Under the pieces are notes generated by a model. That model ran no database searches and was not told the DNA's origin. It saw only the letters and a program-made list of their open reading frames with translations. A program made the position numbers and the translations under genes. This document shows, one piece after another, positions 1 through 8,630 of a stretch of DNA of 64,000 nucleotides (positions are counted from its first letter, which is position 1; every line of letters starts with the position of its first letter). This DNA comes from Streptomyces sp. NBC_01224. Its GTDB lineage: Bacteria > Actinomycetota > Actinomycetes > Streptomycetales > Streptomycetaceae. The stretch spans positions 2,666,001 to 2,730,000 of the forward strand of contig NZ_CP108529.1 of the NCBI RefSeq assembly GCF_036002945.1, given 5' to 3'.

Positions 1-69
1 CATGAACCCGGTGTTGGCGGCAGACAGCGTCGGGGCGTCTGCGGCTAGCGTCGTGATGCCTGGGGGCAT
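1..69 (-). CDS. amtB: Ammonium transporter AmtB, N-terminal fragment
   Basis: Only the first 23 codons lie in the window, and the gene runs off the left edge. The peptide begins MPPGITTLAADAPTLSAANT and reads into the first periplasmic stretch typical of Amt channels. A GAGGAG ribosome binding site sits 6 nt upstream of the ATG at 69-67. AmtB is the membrane channel for ammonium and in Streptomyces precedes glnK and glnD. The identification rests on the N-terminal match, on the neighbouring nsdA (adjacent to amtB in S. coelicolor, from memory), and on a GlnR-type operator upstream. Confidence 0.75.
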   Translation of the reverse strand, partial: MPPGITTLAADAPTLSAANTGFM

Positions 70-194
70 CGGCGTCTCCTCGTCGTCGGTGCGGCCGCGT
101 GCGGGCGATAAGAGCGGGGCCACTGGGGAAAAGGTGCGGGCCGGTTATGCGCCATGAGATTCGCCCAGCACGGTTTCCGTCGATGCCGCACGGT

Positions 195-241
195 GTTTCG
201 CGGTAGTGACGAAGAGGTCCGGTGTGTTACGTCGCCATGAA
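195..241 (-). promoter_or_regulatory. GlnR-type operator upstream of amtB
   Basis: On the minus strand GTCAC-TACCGC-GAAAC (210-195) matches the GlnR consensus GTnAC-n6-GaAAC exactly. A second, more degenerate pair, TTCAT-n6-GTAAC, lies at 241-226. Two such boxes upstream of amtB are the known arrangement for nitrogen control in Streptomyces. The amtB start is about 126 nt downstream, so the promoter should lie between them. Confidence 0.75.
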
Positions 242-274
242 CCGGCCGTGGCGTATCCGGGGCCGGGGCTACTC

Positions 275-303
275 TGCGGCCGCGGCCTCATGCCGCGGCC
301 GCA
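275..303. terminator. Hairpin downstream of nsdA
   Basis: A perfect 12-bp GC-rich stem (275-286 with 292-303) has a 5-nt loop. It lies 137 nt past the nsdA stop and before the amtB promoter region, so it probably separates the two minus-strand units. There is no U-run, as is common in Streptomyces. Confidence 0.55.
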
Positions 304-440
304 TACGGTGCGGTTATGACTCTCCCGTACGGGAACGGCAACGCGAACCGGCCACGCCGACCACCCACTGACCTGGCAATTGGGGGAGCCGAAGTCGGTC
401 TGTGCGGGGTGGTCGCCGTGGCCGGGGCCTGGGGTGCGGC

Positions 441-1916
441 TCAGACCGCTTCTGCGGTCTCGGGCAGCTGCTCGGTGAGGAGATCGGTGAGCCTGGCGAC
501 TTCGGGAATGTCCCCGAAGTCCCTGGCAGCGGTGTCGACGGTCTTGCGGAGCCGGGTGTTGACGCGCTCGGAGCGGATCTTCTTGGCGACGCGCAGCGCC
601 TTCTCGGCCAGCACCGCGGACTGCTCGGGCTCGCGCTGGAGGAGGTGGACGGTGGCGAGGCCGACCAGGTTGAGTGCGTACGACCGCTGGTGCTCGTCGT
701 CCTCGCCGAAGAGCTGGACGGCTTTCTCCATGAGGGGTTCGGCGAGCGTGGCGTACGTGGGGCTGCGGCCCGCGACATAGGCGAGGTCGCGGTACGAGTG
801 GGAGTTCTCGCCGTCGAGCTCGGCCGCGGAGAAGAACCGGATCCAGTCGGGCTCGGGCTCGCCGTCGATCCCGACATCGAGGAAGGTGTCCTCGGCCATC
901 CGGACGGCTCGTTTGCACTTGCTGGGCTGGCCCATGTTGGCGTAGGCACGAGCCTCCATCGCATACAGCATGGCCTGGGTGCGCGGAGTGGCGCAGTCCC
1001 TGCTGCCGTACTGCGCGAGATGGATCAGTTCGAGGGCGTCGTCGGGCCGTCCGAGGTGGATCATCTGGCGGCTCATGCTGGACAGAACATACGAACCGAG
1101 CGGTTTGTCGCCGGCCTCTTTCGAGGCGTGGAGCGCGAGAACGAAGTACTTCTGGGCGGTGGGCTGGAGGCCGACGTCGTAGCTCATCCAGCCCGCCAGC
1201 TCCGCCAGTTCGGCCGCGCAGCGGAAGAGCCGCTTCGCGGTGGCCGCCGGCTGCGGTTCCTGCAGCAGGTCGGTGACCTCGTGGAGTTGACCGACGACGG
1301 CCTTGCGGCGCAGTCCGCCGCCGCACTGCGCGTCCCACTGGCGGAACATCGCGGTGGTCGACTCCAGCAGGTCGAGCTCGGGGCTGGAGAGCCGGGAGGG
1401 TCGGCGGGCCGCGGCAGCCGACTCCGGCTGTGCGGGTCCGGTGGCGGCGACGGGCACCAGCCAGCGCTGCATGGGCTCGATCAGGGCGGGTCCTGCGGCG
1501 AGCGCGAGCGAGGAGCCGAGAAATCCGCGGCGGGCGAGCATGAGATCGCTGCGGGAGAACTCGCTGAGCAGGGCGACGGTCTGCGGGCCCGCCCAGGGCA
1601 GGTCGACGCCGGACACGGATGGTGACTGATGCGCCGCGCGCAGTCCGAGGTCCTCGATGGCGACGACGGAGCCGAAGCGCTCCGAGAAGAGTTCGGAGAG
1701 GATGCGCGGGATCGGCTCGCGCGGCTGTTCACCGTCGAGCCAGCGCCGCACCCGGGAGGTGTCGGTGCTGATGTGGTGAGCGCCCATCTGGCGCGCCCGG
1801 CGGTTCACCTGCCGCGCCAGCTCACCCTTCGACCAGCCGCTGCGCACGAACCACGAGCCCAATTGCCCGTTGGGGCGCTTACCGGCATTCGTGTCGCCTG
1901 CGCCGCTGCCACTCAC
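441..1916 (-). CDS. nsdA: NsdA, negative regulator of sporulation and antibiotic production
   Basis: A 491-aa cytoplasmic regulator that starts at GTG 1916. Roughly residues 20-85 look like an XRE-type helix-turn-helix (WSKGELARQVN, then ISTDTSRVRRWLDG). The remainder is helical repeat sequence of TPR type, for example the MSYDVGLQPTAQKYFVLALH and MEARAYANMGQ stretches. In S. coelicolor nsdA (SCO5582, from memory) represses aerial development and actinorhodin, CDA and methylenomycin production, and it sits between amtB and a PrimPol-domain gene as here. The 422-bp upstream region is shared with the divergent gene at 2339. The family assignment is firm, but the direct targets are not known from sequence. 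Confidence 0.85.
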   Translation of the reverse strand: MSGSGAGDTNAGKRPNGQLGSWFVRSGWSKGELARQVNRRARQMGAHHISTDTSRVRRWLDGEQPREPIPRILSELFSERFGSVVAIEDLGLRAAHQSPSVSGVDLPWAGPQTVALLSEFSRSDLMLARRGFLGSSLALAAGPALIEPMQRWLVPVAATGPAQPESAAAARRPSRLSSPELDLLESTTAMFRQWDAQCGGGLRRKAVVGQLHEVTDLLQEPQPAATAKRLFRCAAELAELAGWMSYDVGLQPTAQKYFVLALHASKEAGDKPLGSYVLSSMSRQMIHLGRPDDALELIHLAQYGSRDCATPRTQAMLYAMEARAYANMGQPSKCKRAVRMAEDTFLDVGIDGEPEPDWIRFFSAAELDGENSHSYRDLAYVAGRSPTYATLAEPLMEKAVQLFGEDDEHQRSYALNLVGLATVHLLQREPEQSAVLAEKALRVAKKIRSERVNTRLRKTVDTAARDFGDIPEVARLTDLLTEQLPETAEAV

Positions 1917-2338
1917 TGGAACGCCCCCATCCGCTGAATACTGTCGCGCGAACCACTATCAGATTGCCCTGATCCGGTACTGCCCATACGGAGGTTGCGC
2001 ACGATCGAACAGGAAATCGGATTGCCTCCGGCATACCCATGGGCGCACATACTTCCATGGTTCGTGTACCGACGGTAATCCTACGATCACCGCCTCCGCG
2101 AGGGCGATTACAGAAACGCCACCATTCGCCACCCCTTCGAATGAACGCCACCGCAGCCGGGCGCGATTCACTTGACACACGGCGATCAGCAGTGGGCGCA
2201 GTGACGCACGACGGGGCGCATGGAACATGTCGCAAGACTCCGAGTGCACCGGCGCGCCACGGATCGACAGCGACGACGGAGCGTCACGATTGGAATCCAC
2301 GTCGTAACCACTGGCGAGTCGGACACGTTGGAGGGGGC
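1917..2338. promoter_or_regulatory. Divergent intergenic region nsdA / PrimPol gene
   Basis: This is a 422-bp noncoding stretch between two divergent starts, and no convincing gene is seen in it. It holds a CATTCG/CGAATG inverted repeat (2123-2128, 2138-2143) and an isolated TTGACA (2172-2177) without a good -10 at the right distance. It presumably carries both promoters. Confidence 0.5.
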
Positions 2339-2998
2339 ATGGGCTTCACGATCGGCGGCATCCGCGAGATGCGCACCGGCTCACGGCGCCGCGGCCGTGC
2401 GGCCGAGTGCACGGCAGTGGCCGAGTACACAGGGCTGTGGGGCTGGGCCGTCGCGCCGGGAGCGCGGGCAGCGGCCGGCCGCTGCTCGTGCGGGGAGGCG
2501 AGGTGCCCCTCCCCCGGCGCCCATCCACTGGACTTCGCCCGAGAGGTCCCCGCAGGGGCCACTCTCGACGCGGCGGCGGACGCCTGGGCCCAGGTGCCGG
2601 GCGCCTCGATGCTGCTTCCGGTGGGCCGCACCTTCGACATCCTCGACGTCGCCGAAGCGGCCGGGCGCCGGGCCCTGGTCCGCATGGAGCGGATGGGGCT
2701 GCCACTCGGCCCGGTCGCGGTGACGCCGGCCGGGCGCGCGCAGTTCTTCGTGGCCCCGGGTGCCGCCGCCGAACTCCCGCAGCTGCTGTACCGGATGGGC
2801 TGGGACGACGCGGGTCTGGACCTGCGGGCACTGGGGCCCGGCTGCCACATCACCGCCCCGCCGTCCGACGAGGGCGGCCTGGGCCCGGTCCGGTGGCTGC
2901 GCCCGCCGGTGCTGGACACGGCGGCCGCACCGCCGCAGGCGCGACTGCTGCTGGGCACGCTGGCGTACAGCTGCCATCGCGCCCCCCTTTGCGGCTGA
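2339..2998 (+). CDS. Small PrimPol-domain protein (bifunctional DNA primase/polymerase N-terminal type)
   Basis: A 219-aa protein. The ATG at 2339 is chosen because GGAGGGGG lies just upstream and the similarity begins there. After a basic N-terminus it has the CxCGEARCPSPGAHPLDF segment and the PVGRTFDILDV stretch seen in actinobacterial proteins annotated as bifunctional DNA primase/polymerase N-terminal domain. No helicase domain follows, so it is a stand-alone PrimPol-like protein. Such stand-alone copies are conserved beside nsdA and ftsY in Streptomyces. Whether the canonical metal-binding carboxylates are intact cannot be decided by eye, so enzymatic activity is unproven. Confidence 0.7.
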   Translation: MGFTIGGIREMRTGSRRRGRAAECTAVAEYTGLWGWAVAPGARAAAGRCSCGEARCPSPGAHPLDFAREVPAGATLDAAADAWAQVPGASMLLPVGRTFDILDVAEAAGRRALVRMERMGLPLGPVAVTPAGRAQFFVAPGAAAELPQLLYRMGWDDAGLDLRALGPGCHITAPPSDEGGLGPVRWLRPPVLDTAAAPPQARLLLGTLAYSCHRAPLCG

Positions 2999-3106
2999 AC
3001 CGCCGCCGCTTTCGCGGAGGTGAGGTCCCGCCGTCGGGGTTGCTCAACCGGTGGTCGCTCTCGGACGCAGAGCCCGACAGTCCAGGCGCAGGGCCCGACA
3101 AGACGA

Positions 3107-3143
3107 AGAGCCCGACCGCAGTTGCATCATGCGGTCGGGCTCT
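3107..3143. terminator. Bidirectional terminator between PrimPol gene and ftsY
   Basis: A perfect 14-bp inverted repeat, AGAGCCCGACCGCA (3107-3120) with its complement at 3130-3143, encloses a 9-nt loop. It lies between two convergent stop codons (2998 and 3163), so it can serve both genes. Confidence 0.85.
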
Positions 3144-3162
3144 GTTGTCGGCGCGTGAGGCG

Positions 3163-4374
3163 TCAGTCTCCGATCAGGGCGTCCACGAACGCCTCCGGCT
3201 CGAACGGAGCCAGGTCGTCCGGTCCCTCACCAAGACCGACCAGCTTCACCGGCACGCCCAGTTCACGCTGGACGGCGATGACGATGCCGCCCTTGGCGGT
3301 GCCGTCCAGCTTGGTCAGCGCGATGCCGGTGATGTCGACGACCTCGGCGAACACCCGGGCCTGCACCAGACCATTCTGTCCGGTCGTGGCGTCGAGGACG
3401 AGCAGGATCTCGTCGAGCGGTCCGTGCTTCTCGACGACGCGCTTGACCTTGCCGAGCTCGTCCATGAGTCCGGTCTTGGTGTGCAGCCGTCCCGCGGTGT
3501 CGATGAGGACGACATCGGCGCCCTCGGCGATCCCTTCCTTCACCGCATCGAAGGCGATCGACGCCGGGTCGCCGCCCTCGGGTCCTCGCACGGTGCGGGC
3601 GCCGACGCGCTCGCCCCAGGTCTGGAGCTGGTCGGCGGCGGCGGCCCGGAAGGTGTCGGCGGCGCCGAGCACGACGCTGCGGCCGTCGGCGACGAGCACC
3701 CGGGCCAGCTTGCCGGTGGTGGTGGTCTTGCCGGTTCCGTTGACACCGACGACCATCACGACACCGGGTGTGTCGACACCGCTCTCCGTCTTGACCGCAC
3801 GGTCGAAGTCGGTGCCGAGCAGGGTGAGGAGCTCCTCGCGCAGCAGCGAGCGCAGCCCTTCGGGGGTACGGGTGCCGAGAACACGGACGCGTTCACGGAG
3901 CCGCTCCACCAGTTCCTGTGTGGGTGCGACGCCGACGTCGGCGGTGAGGAGGGTGTCCTCGATCTCCTCCCAGGTGTCCTCGTCGAGGTTGTCGCGGGAC
4001 AGGAGCGTGAGCAGCCCCTTGCCGAGGGAGTTCTGCGAGCGGGCGAGCCGGGCACGCAGCCGTACCAGACGGCCCGCAGTGGGCTCGGGCACCTCGATGG
4101 CGGGGGCGGCGGGCGCCTCCGGCTCGACGGCCTCGGGGGCTTCCTCGGCGGGAGCCTCGGCCGAAGGGGGACCGACCTCCTCAATGGTGCGGCGCGGTTC
4201 CTCGCGCGGCGTCTCGGCTTCCTCGCCGACATGGGGCTCGGCGGGAGGAGTGATGGTCGGCGTGCTCGACGGCGCCGGGGGCAGCTGCTTCTTCTTGCGG
4301 CTGCTGACCACGAGCCCGCTGATCACGCCGACCGCGACCAGGGCGATGACTACAGCAAGGATGACGAATTCCAT
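3163..4374 (-). CDS. ftsY: Signal recognition particle receptor FtsY
   Basis: A 403-aa SRP receptor GTPase that docks SRP-ribosome complexes at the membrane. The ATG at 4374 gives an N-terminal hydrophobic segment (about residues 3-23) followed by RKKK, then a long acidic Pro/Glu/Ala linker (about 30-100) typical of actinobacterial FtsY. The NG domain carries the P-loop GVNGTGKTTTTGKLA near residue 210, the G3 motif DTAGRLHT and the G4 motif TKLDGTAKGG. The reading frame is open further upstream, but the membrane anchor fixes the start. Its partner ffh lies outside the window. Confidence 0.95.
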   Translation of the reverse strand: MEFVILAVVIALVAVGVISGLVVSSRKKKQLPPAPSSTPTITPPAEPHVGEEAETPREEPRRTIEEVGPPSAEAPAEEAPEAVEPEAPAAPAIEVPEPTAGRLVRLRARLARSQNSLGKGLLTLLSRDNLDEDTWEEIEDTLLTADVGVAPTQELVERLRERVRVLGTRTPEGLRSLLREELLTLLGTDFDRAVKTESGVDTPGVVMVVGVNGTGKTTTTGKLARVLVADGRSVVLGAADTFRAAAADQLQTWGERVGARTVRGPEGGDPASIAFDAVKEGIAEGADVVLIDTAGRLHTKTGLMDELGKVKRVVEKHGPLDEILLVLDATTGQNGLVQARVFAEVVDITGIALTKLDGTAKGGIVIAVQRELGVPVKLVGLGEGPDDLAPFEPEAFVDALIGD

Positions 4375-4470
4375 AACCCACCCAGTATCAGTCACGTCCG
4401 CCACGGGGGGCCGCCCCGCAGGATCACCCTCGAAGCACTTTGACCGTAATGCCCCCTTTGGGGGTAAAGG

Positions 4471-4476
4471 TACGAT
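4471..4476 (+). promoter_or_regulatory. -10 element TACGAT, likely leaderless start of NCS1 permease
   Basis: TACGAT ends 7 nt before the GTG at 4484, and no Shine-Dalgarno sequence fits that start. Transcription would then begin at or next to the start codon. Confidence 0.5.
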
Positions 4477-4483
4477 CCTGCCT

Positions 4484-5884
4484 GTGGAGACCCGTGGCCT
4501 GGAACCAGTCCCCGACAGCGAGCGCACCGGCCGGGTCCGGACCCTCTTCCCCACCTGGGTCGGCGCGAACCTGACCGTGCTGCTGCTCACCATGGGTGCA
4601 GGGCTCGTCGTCTTCAACGGGCTGAACTTCTGGCAGGTGCTGGCCGTCGCGATCGCGGCGCCGGTCGTCGGTTTCGGACTGGTCGGCCTGGTCTCGATCG
4701 CGGGCAAGCAGGGCGGGGCTCCCGGCATGGCACTCTCCCGGGCCGTCTTCGGCCAGCGCGGCAATCTGCTGCCCGGTGCGCTGATCTGGGTTGCCCGCTG
4801 GGGCTGGGAGACGGTGAACGGGGTAACCGGCGCCTACGCCCTGCTCGCCGTACTGAATCTGCTCTTCTCCATCGAGAGCAGCAACACCCTGATCATGGCG
4901 ACCCTGCTCGCCTTCGTGGGGAGCAGCTTCCTGGTGTCGGGGCTGGGCGTGCGCGCTCTGCGGGTGTGCTGCACCTGGTCGGCGTATCTCTTCGGGGGCT
5001 TCAGCGTCCTCGCGCTGATCCACCTCATCGACCGGACCGAATGGCGGGATGTCCTGGACAGGCCCGCCGGCCCCACGGCGATGATGATCGCCGGAGTCGG
5101 CACACTGGCGGCCGGCGGGATCAGCTGGGTTCCGACCGGACCCGACTTCGCCCGCTATCTTCCGCGCACCGCGTCCGGCCGGGCGATGATCGTGGCGACC
5201 GTTGGCGGCGCCGGGATCGTGTTTCTGCCGATGGTGCTGATGGGCTCCGTGATGGCGGTCGCCACGCCCGGCCTGGCCGTCAGCCAGGATCCGGTCTCGT
5301 TCATCGGCCCCCTGCTGCCGGACTGGCTCTCGGTGCCGTATCTGCTGATCGCCGTGGTCGGCATGGTGCTGATCAATGCGATGTCGATGTATTCGGCCGG
5401 ATTCACCGCACAGACACTGGGATTCATGATCCCCCGTGCGTGGGCGGTCGGGGTGAATGCCGCTATCAGTCTGTTTCTGGGCTCGTTGCTGATGATGACG
5501 GCGGCGGGTTTCCTGGATTCCTTCGTCTCTTTTCTGACGCTGCTCGCGGTGACGTTCTCGGCATGGATCGGCGTCTTCGGTGTGGATCAGCTGCGGGGGC
5601 GTACGTACGATTCCGCGGCGCTCCTGGACACCACACCCGCCAGCGCCTACTGGTACACCGGAGGTTTCGCCGTGACCGCCGTGGCCGCGTGGACCGTGGG
5701 CCTGGCGGTGGGCCTGCTCTTCACCGGCGTGGAGTGGTTCTCCGGCCCGCTCGCCGCCACCTGGATCGGGCGCCACGGACTGGGCTGGGCGGCCACGATC
5801 GCCGTGTCCGCCGCGCTGTACGCGATCCTGCCGCGTCCCGCCGGCCGGGAACGGCCCGAAGACATCGCACCTCTACACTTCTGA
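4484..5884 (+). CDS. NCS1-family purine/cytosine-type permease
   Basis: A 466-aa integral membrane transporter with about 12 hydrophobic segments. It resembles the nucleobase:cation symporter-1 family (CodB/PurP type): an early segment with TWVGANL, a helix rich in small residues around GANLTVLLLTMGAGLVVFNG, and the conserved SWVPTGPDFARYLP segment, which matches NCS1 signatures for substrate and cation binding. The start is GTG 4484, preceded by a -10-like TACGAT and no ribosome binding site. The frame stays open far upstream, but that part is antisense to ftsY. The substrate (cytosine, a purine or an allantoin-like compound) cannot be told from sequence. The LLM oxidoreductase 58 nt downstream may be co-transcribed. 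Confidence 0.85.
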   Translation: METRGLEPVPDSERTGRVRTLFPTWVGANLTVLLLTMGAGLVVFNGLNFWQVLAVAIAAPVVGFGLVGLVSIAGKQGGAPGMALSRAVFGQRGNLLPGALIWVARWGWETVNGVTGAYALLAVLNLLFSIESSNTLIMATLLAFVGSSFLVSGLGVRALRVCCTWSAYLFGGFSVLALIHLIDRTEWRDVLDRPAGPTAMMIAGVGTLAAGGISWVPTGPDFARYLPRTASGRAMIVATVGGAGIVFLPMVLMGSVMAVATPGLAVSQDPVSFIGPLLPDWLSVPYLLIAVVGMVLINAMSMYSAGFTAQTLGFMIPRAWAVGVNAAISLFLGSLLMMTAAGFLDSFVSFLTLLAVTFSAWIGVFGVDQLRGRTYDSAALLDTTPASAYWYTGGFAVTAVAAWTVGLAVGLLFTGVEWFSGPLAATWIGRHGLGWAATIAVSAALYAILPRPAGRERPEDIAPLHF

Positions 5885-5942
5885 CGCCGTGTCAGTTAAT
5901 GTCCCTCCTCGCCGAGTCCGCCCGACGCAGGGGACAAGTGTC

Positions 5943-6908
5943 ATGGCCTTCACAGTGGTCCGGCTCAATCTCGTCGATCCCGATGCCACCCCCGAGTCGC
6001 TCTCGGCCCGGTACCGCGCCGCGCTGGAGATGGCCGCGTACGCCGACGAGCACGGCGTCGACACCGTACAGACCGAGGAGCACCACGGCGCCGTCAACTC
6101 CTGGCTGCCCTCCCCCTTCGTCTTCGCGGGTTCGGTCTTCGGCGCCACCCGCCGGATCGCGGTCACCGTCTCGGCGATCATCGGCCCCCTGCACGACCCG
6201 CTGCGGCTGGCCGAGGACATCGCGGTCCTCGACCTGCTGAGCGCGGGCAGGCTGGTCACGGTGGCGGGGATCGGCTACCGGCCCGAGGAGTACGAACAGG
6301 CGGGTGTCGAATGGAGCAGGCGCGGCCGGCTCCAGGACGAGCTGCTGGAGACGTTGCTGCAGGCGTGGACCGGGGAACCGTTCCCGTACCGGGGCCGTAC
6401 GGTCCGGATCACGCCACGCCCGTACACCCAGCCGCATCCGCTGCTGCTGGTGGGCGGCAGCTCGCGGGCGGCGGCGCGGCGGGCGGCCCGGTTCGGGCTG
6501 CCGTTCTTCCCGAGCGCGCATCTGCCGGAACTGGAGGCGTACTACCACGAGCGGCGCGCGGAATTCGGGACGGAAGGCTTCTGCATGATGCCGTCCGCCG
6601 AGACGCCGCTGCTGCATGTGTCCGAGAACCCGGACCGGACCTGGGTGGAGTACGGCGAGCACTTCCTGCACGAGGCTCGCACGTACAGCTCCTGGCAGTC
6701 CAAGGACATCCGCTCGGCCGTACGCTCGGCGGCGACGACTGTGGCGGAGCTGCGGGACGAGGGGGTCTACCGGGTCATCACGCCGGACGAGTGCGCCGGG
6801 GCGGCCGGGGAACTGGACAGCCTGGTGCTGCATCCGCTGTGCGGCGGGATGCCCGTCGAGGAGGGGTGGCGCAGTCTGCGGCTGTTCTGCGAGGCGGTCG
6901 CGCGCTGA
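5943..6908 (+). CDS. LLM-class (luciferase-like) flavin-dependent oxidoreductase
   Basis: A 321-aa TIM-barrel protein of the bacterial luciferase-like family. The ATG at 5943 is chosen because AGGGGAC lies upstream and the family N-terminus (MAFTVVRLNLVDP) begins there. Family features include the TVQTEEHHG segment at the end of strand 2, PLHDPLRLAEDIAVLDLLSAGR, and GIGYRPEEYEQAGVEWSRRG around the flavin-binding region. The cofactor (FMN or F420) and substrate are not determined. It follows the nucleobase-type permease closely, so a role in breaking down the transported compound is an inference worth holding loosely. Confidence 0.85.
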   Translation: MAFTVVRLNLVDPDATPESLSARYRAALEMAAYADEHGVDTVQTEEHHGAVNSWLPSPFVFAGSVFGATRRIAVTVSAIIGPLHDPLRLAEDIAVLDLLSAGRLVTVAGIGYRPEEYEQAGVEWSRRGRLQDELLETLLQAWTGEPFPYRGRTVRITPRPYTQPHPLLLVGGSSRAAARRAARFGLPFFPSAHLPELEAYYHERRAEFGTEGFCMMPSAETPLLHVSENPDRTWVEYGEHFLHEARTYSSWQSKDIRSAVRSAATTVAELRDEGVYRVITPDECAGAAGELDSLVLHPLCGGMPVEEGWRSLRLFCEAVAR

Positions 6909-6924
6909 CCCGGGCCACCGGAAC

Positions 6925-6954
6925 TGCCCCGGCGCGCGGGTGCGGGCCGGGGCA
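6925..6954. terminator. Hairpin between convergent LLM gene and glcP
   Basis: TGCCCCGGC (6925-6933) pairs with GCCGGGGCA (6946-6954). It lies between two convergent stop codons. Confidence 0.7.
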
Positions 6955-6984
6955 TTCCGTGGTCGAGGAGAGGGGCAGCGGGGA

Positions 6985-8403
6985 TTAGCCCATCTCCTCC
7001 AACGCCTTGCCCTTGGTCTCCTTCACGAACTTGAGCACGAAGGGGATCGAGAGCGTGGCGAAGCATGCGTAGATGATGTACGTGCCCGACAGGTTCCAGT
7101 CGGACAGACTCGGGAAGCTCGCGGTGATCGCCCAGTTGGCGATCCACTGCGCGGACGCGGCCACGCCGAGCGCGGCGGCGCGGATCTTGTTCGGGAACAT
7201 CTCACCGAGGAAGACCCAGACCACGACACCCCACGACAGGGCGAAGAAGAGCACGAACACATGGGCCGCGACGAGCGCCACGATGCCCTGGGTGTGTGGC
7301 AGTTTGCCGTCGACCAGGTGGGCGGAGAAGGCCCAGGCCTCGAAGGCGAGGGCGATGGCCATACCGGTGGAGCCGACCAGCGCGAGCGGCTTGCGGCCCA
7401 CCCGGTCCACCAGCACCATCGCGATCACGGTACCGACGATGTTGATGATCGACGTGGTGAACGAGTAGAGGAACGAGTCCGAGGGGTTGATGCCGACGGA
7501 CTGCCACAGCGTCGCCGAGTAGTAGAACGCCACGTTGATGCCGACGAGTTGCTGGAAGACCGACAGGCCGATACCGACCCAGACGATCGGCAGGAATCCT
7601 CGGCGGCCGCCGAGCAGGTCCTTGAACCTGGACTTGTGCTCACGGTGCATGGCGGTCTCGATCTCGGCCACCCGGGCGTCGAGGTCGACGTTCCTGCCCT
7701 CGACCTCCTCGAGGATCTGCCGGGCCCGGTCCTTCTTGCCGACCGAGATCAGGAACCGCGGCGACTCGGGGATCGCGAACGACAGGAGTCCGTACAGGAG
7801 GGCGGGGACGACCATCACGCCGAGCATCCACTGCCAGGCCTCGATGCCGGCGATCTTGCCGCGCTGATCTCCGCCGGCGAGCTGGAGAATGCCGTAGTTG
7901 ACCAGCTGGGAGATGGCGATGCCGATGACGATCGCCGCCTGTTGGAAGGAGCCGAGCCGGCCGCGGTAGGCGGGCGGCGAGACCTCGGCGATGTACGCCG
8001 GGCCGATCACGGAGGCCATACCGATGGCGAAGCCGCCGATGATGCGCCACATCGCCAGGTCCCAGAGGGCGAACGGGAGCGCGGAACCGACGGCGCTGAT
8101 GGTGAAGAGCACGGAGGCGATCTGCATGCAGCGAATCCGGCCGATGCGGTCGGCGATGCGCCCCGCAGTCGCCGCGCCGATCGCGCAGCCGATCAGGGCG
8201 ATGGCGATGACCTGGGCGAGCGTCCCCGAGCCGATGTCGTACCGGCTGCGGATCGCCTCGACGGCGCCGTTGATGACGGAGCTGTCGTAGCCGAACAGGA
8301 AGCCACCCATCGCAGCGGCTGCCGTGATGAAGATGACATGGCCGAGGTGGTCCGGATGGGCTTCTCGGGCTCCGGACGCCGGTCCCTGCGATGTGCTGGT
8401 CAC
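6985..8403 (-). CDS. glcP: Glucose permease GlcP, MFS sugar porter
   Basis: A 472-aa major facilitator with 12 predicted helices, starting at GTG 8403 behind AGGAG. Sugar-porter signatures are all present: GFLFGYDSSVINGA in helix 1, RIADRIGR in loop 2-3, PESPRFL after helix 6, QQLVGIN in helix 7, DRVGRKPL in loop 8-9 and KETKG at the C-terminus. In S. coelicolor the orthologous position beside smc is glcP1 (SCO5578, from memory), the main glucose uptake system, which matters for glucose kinase-dependent catabolite control. The promoter region carries an inverted repeat that may be an operator (see separate entry). Confidence 0.85.
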   Translation of the reverse strand: MTSTSQGPASGAREAHPDHLGHVIFITAAAAMGGFLFGYDSSVINGAVEAIRSRYDIGSGTLAQVIAIALIGCAIGAATAGRIADRIGRIRCMQIASVLFTISAVGSALPFALWDLAMWRIIGGFAIGMASVIGPAYIAEVSPPAYRGRLGSFQQAAIVIGIAISQLVNYGILQLAGGDQRGKIAGIEAWQWMLGVMVVPALLYGLLSFAIPESPRFLISVGKKDRARQILEEVEGRNVDLDARVAEIETAMHREHKSRFKDLLGGRRGFLPIVWVGIGLSVFQQLVGINVAFYYSATLWQSVGINPSDSFLYSFTTSIINIVGTVIAMVLVDRVGRKPLALVGSTGMAIALAFEAWAFSAHLVDGKLPHTQGIVALVAAHVFVLFFALSWGVVVWVFLGEMFPNKIRAAALGVAASAQWIANWAITASFPSLSDWNLSGTYIIYACFATLSIPFVLKFVKETKGKALEEMG

Positions 8404-8513
8404 ATGTACTCCTGATGCCTGGCCGCGTCGTCAGGTGTGGGGGGGGCGAGCTCTCGTGGGGGCGCGAGCTCTTCCAAGTGGCGCATAACTTCACAACGGA
8501 CACCACTTGAATG

Positions 8514-8558
8514 TAAAGACGACGTTTCAGAGAGTATGTCTTTAAGTTTCGAAGTCAA
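8514..8558 (-). promoter_or_regulatory. glcP promoter with flanking TAAAGAC inverted repeat
   Basis: Reading the minus strand, TTGACT (8558-8553), a 16-nt spacer and TACTCT (8536-8531) form a plausible housekeeping promoter. An inverted repeat TAAAGAC/GTCTTTA (8514-8520 and 8538-8544, centres 24 bp apart) has one arm in the spacer and the other just past the expected start site. That is a typical placement for a repressor operator. The remainder of 8404-8630 is noncoding. Confidence 0.5.
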
Positions 8559-8630
8559 GATTTGCCATTGGTGCACATCTCACAGGAACGCCCGAAAGGT
8601 ACGTTGAAGTATTGAAGATTTGGTAAAGGC

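Noticed and set aside
402..1625. A 407-codon plus-strand frame over nsdA
   Set aside because: Antisense shadow of nsdA with no domain and no ribosome binding site.
4424..5776. Long minus-strand frame antisense to the NCS1 permease
   Set aside because: Gly/Arg/His-rich translation without hydrophobic segments or motifs, while the sense strand encodes a clear transporter.
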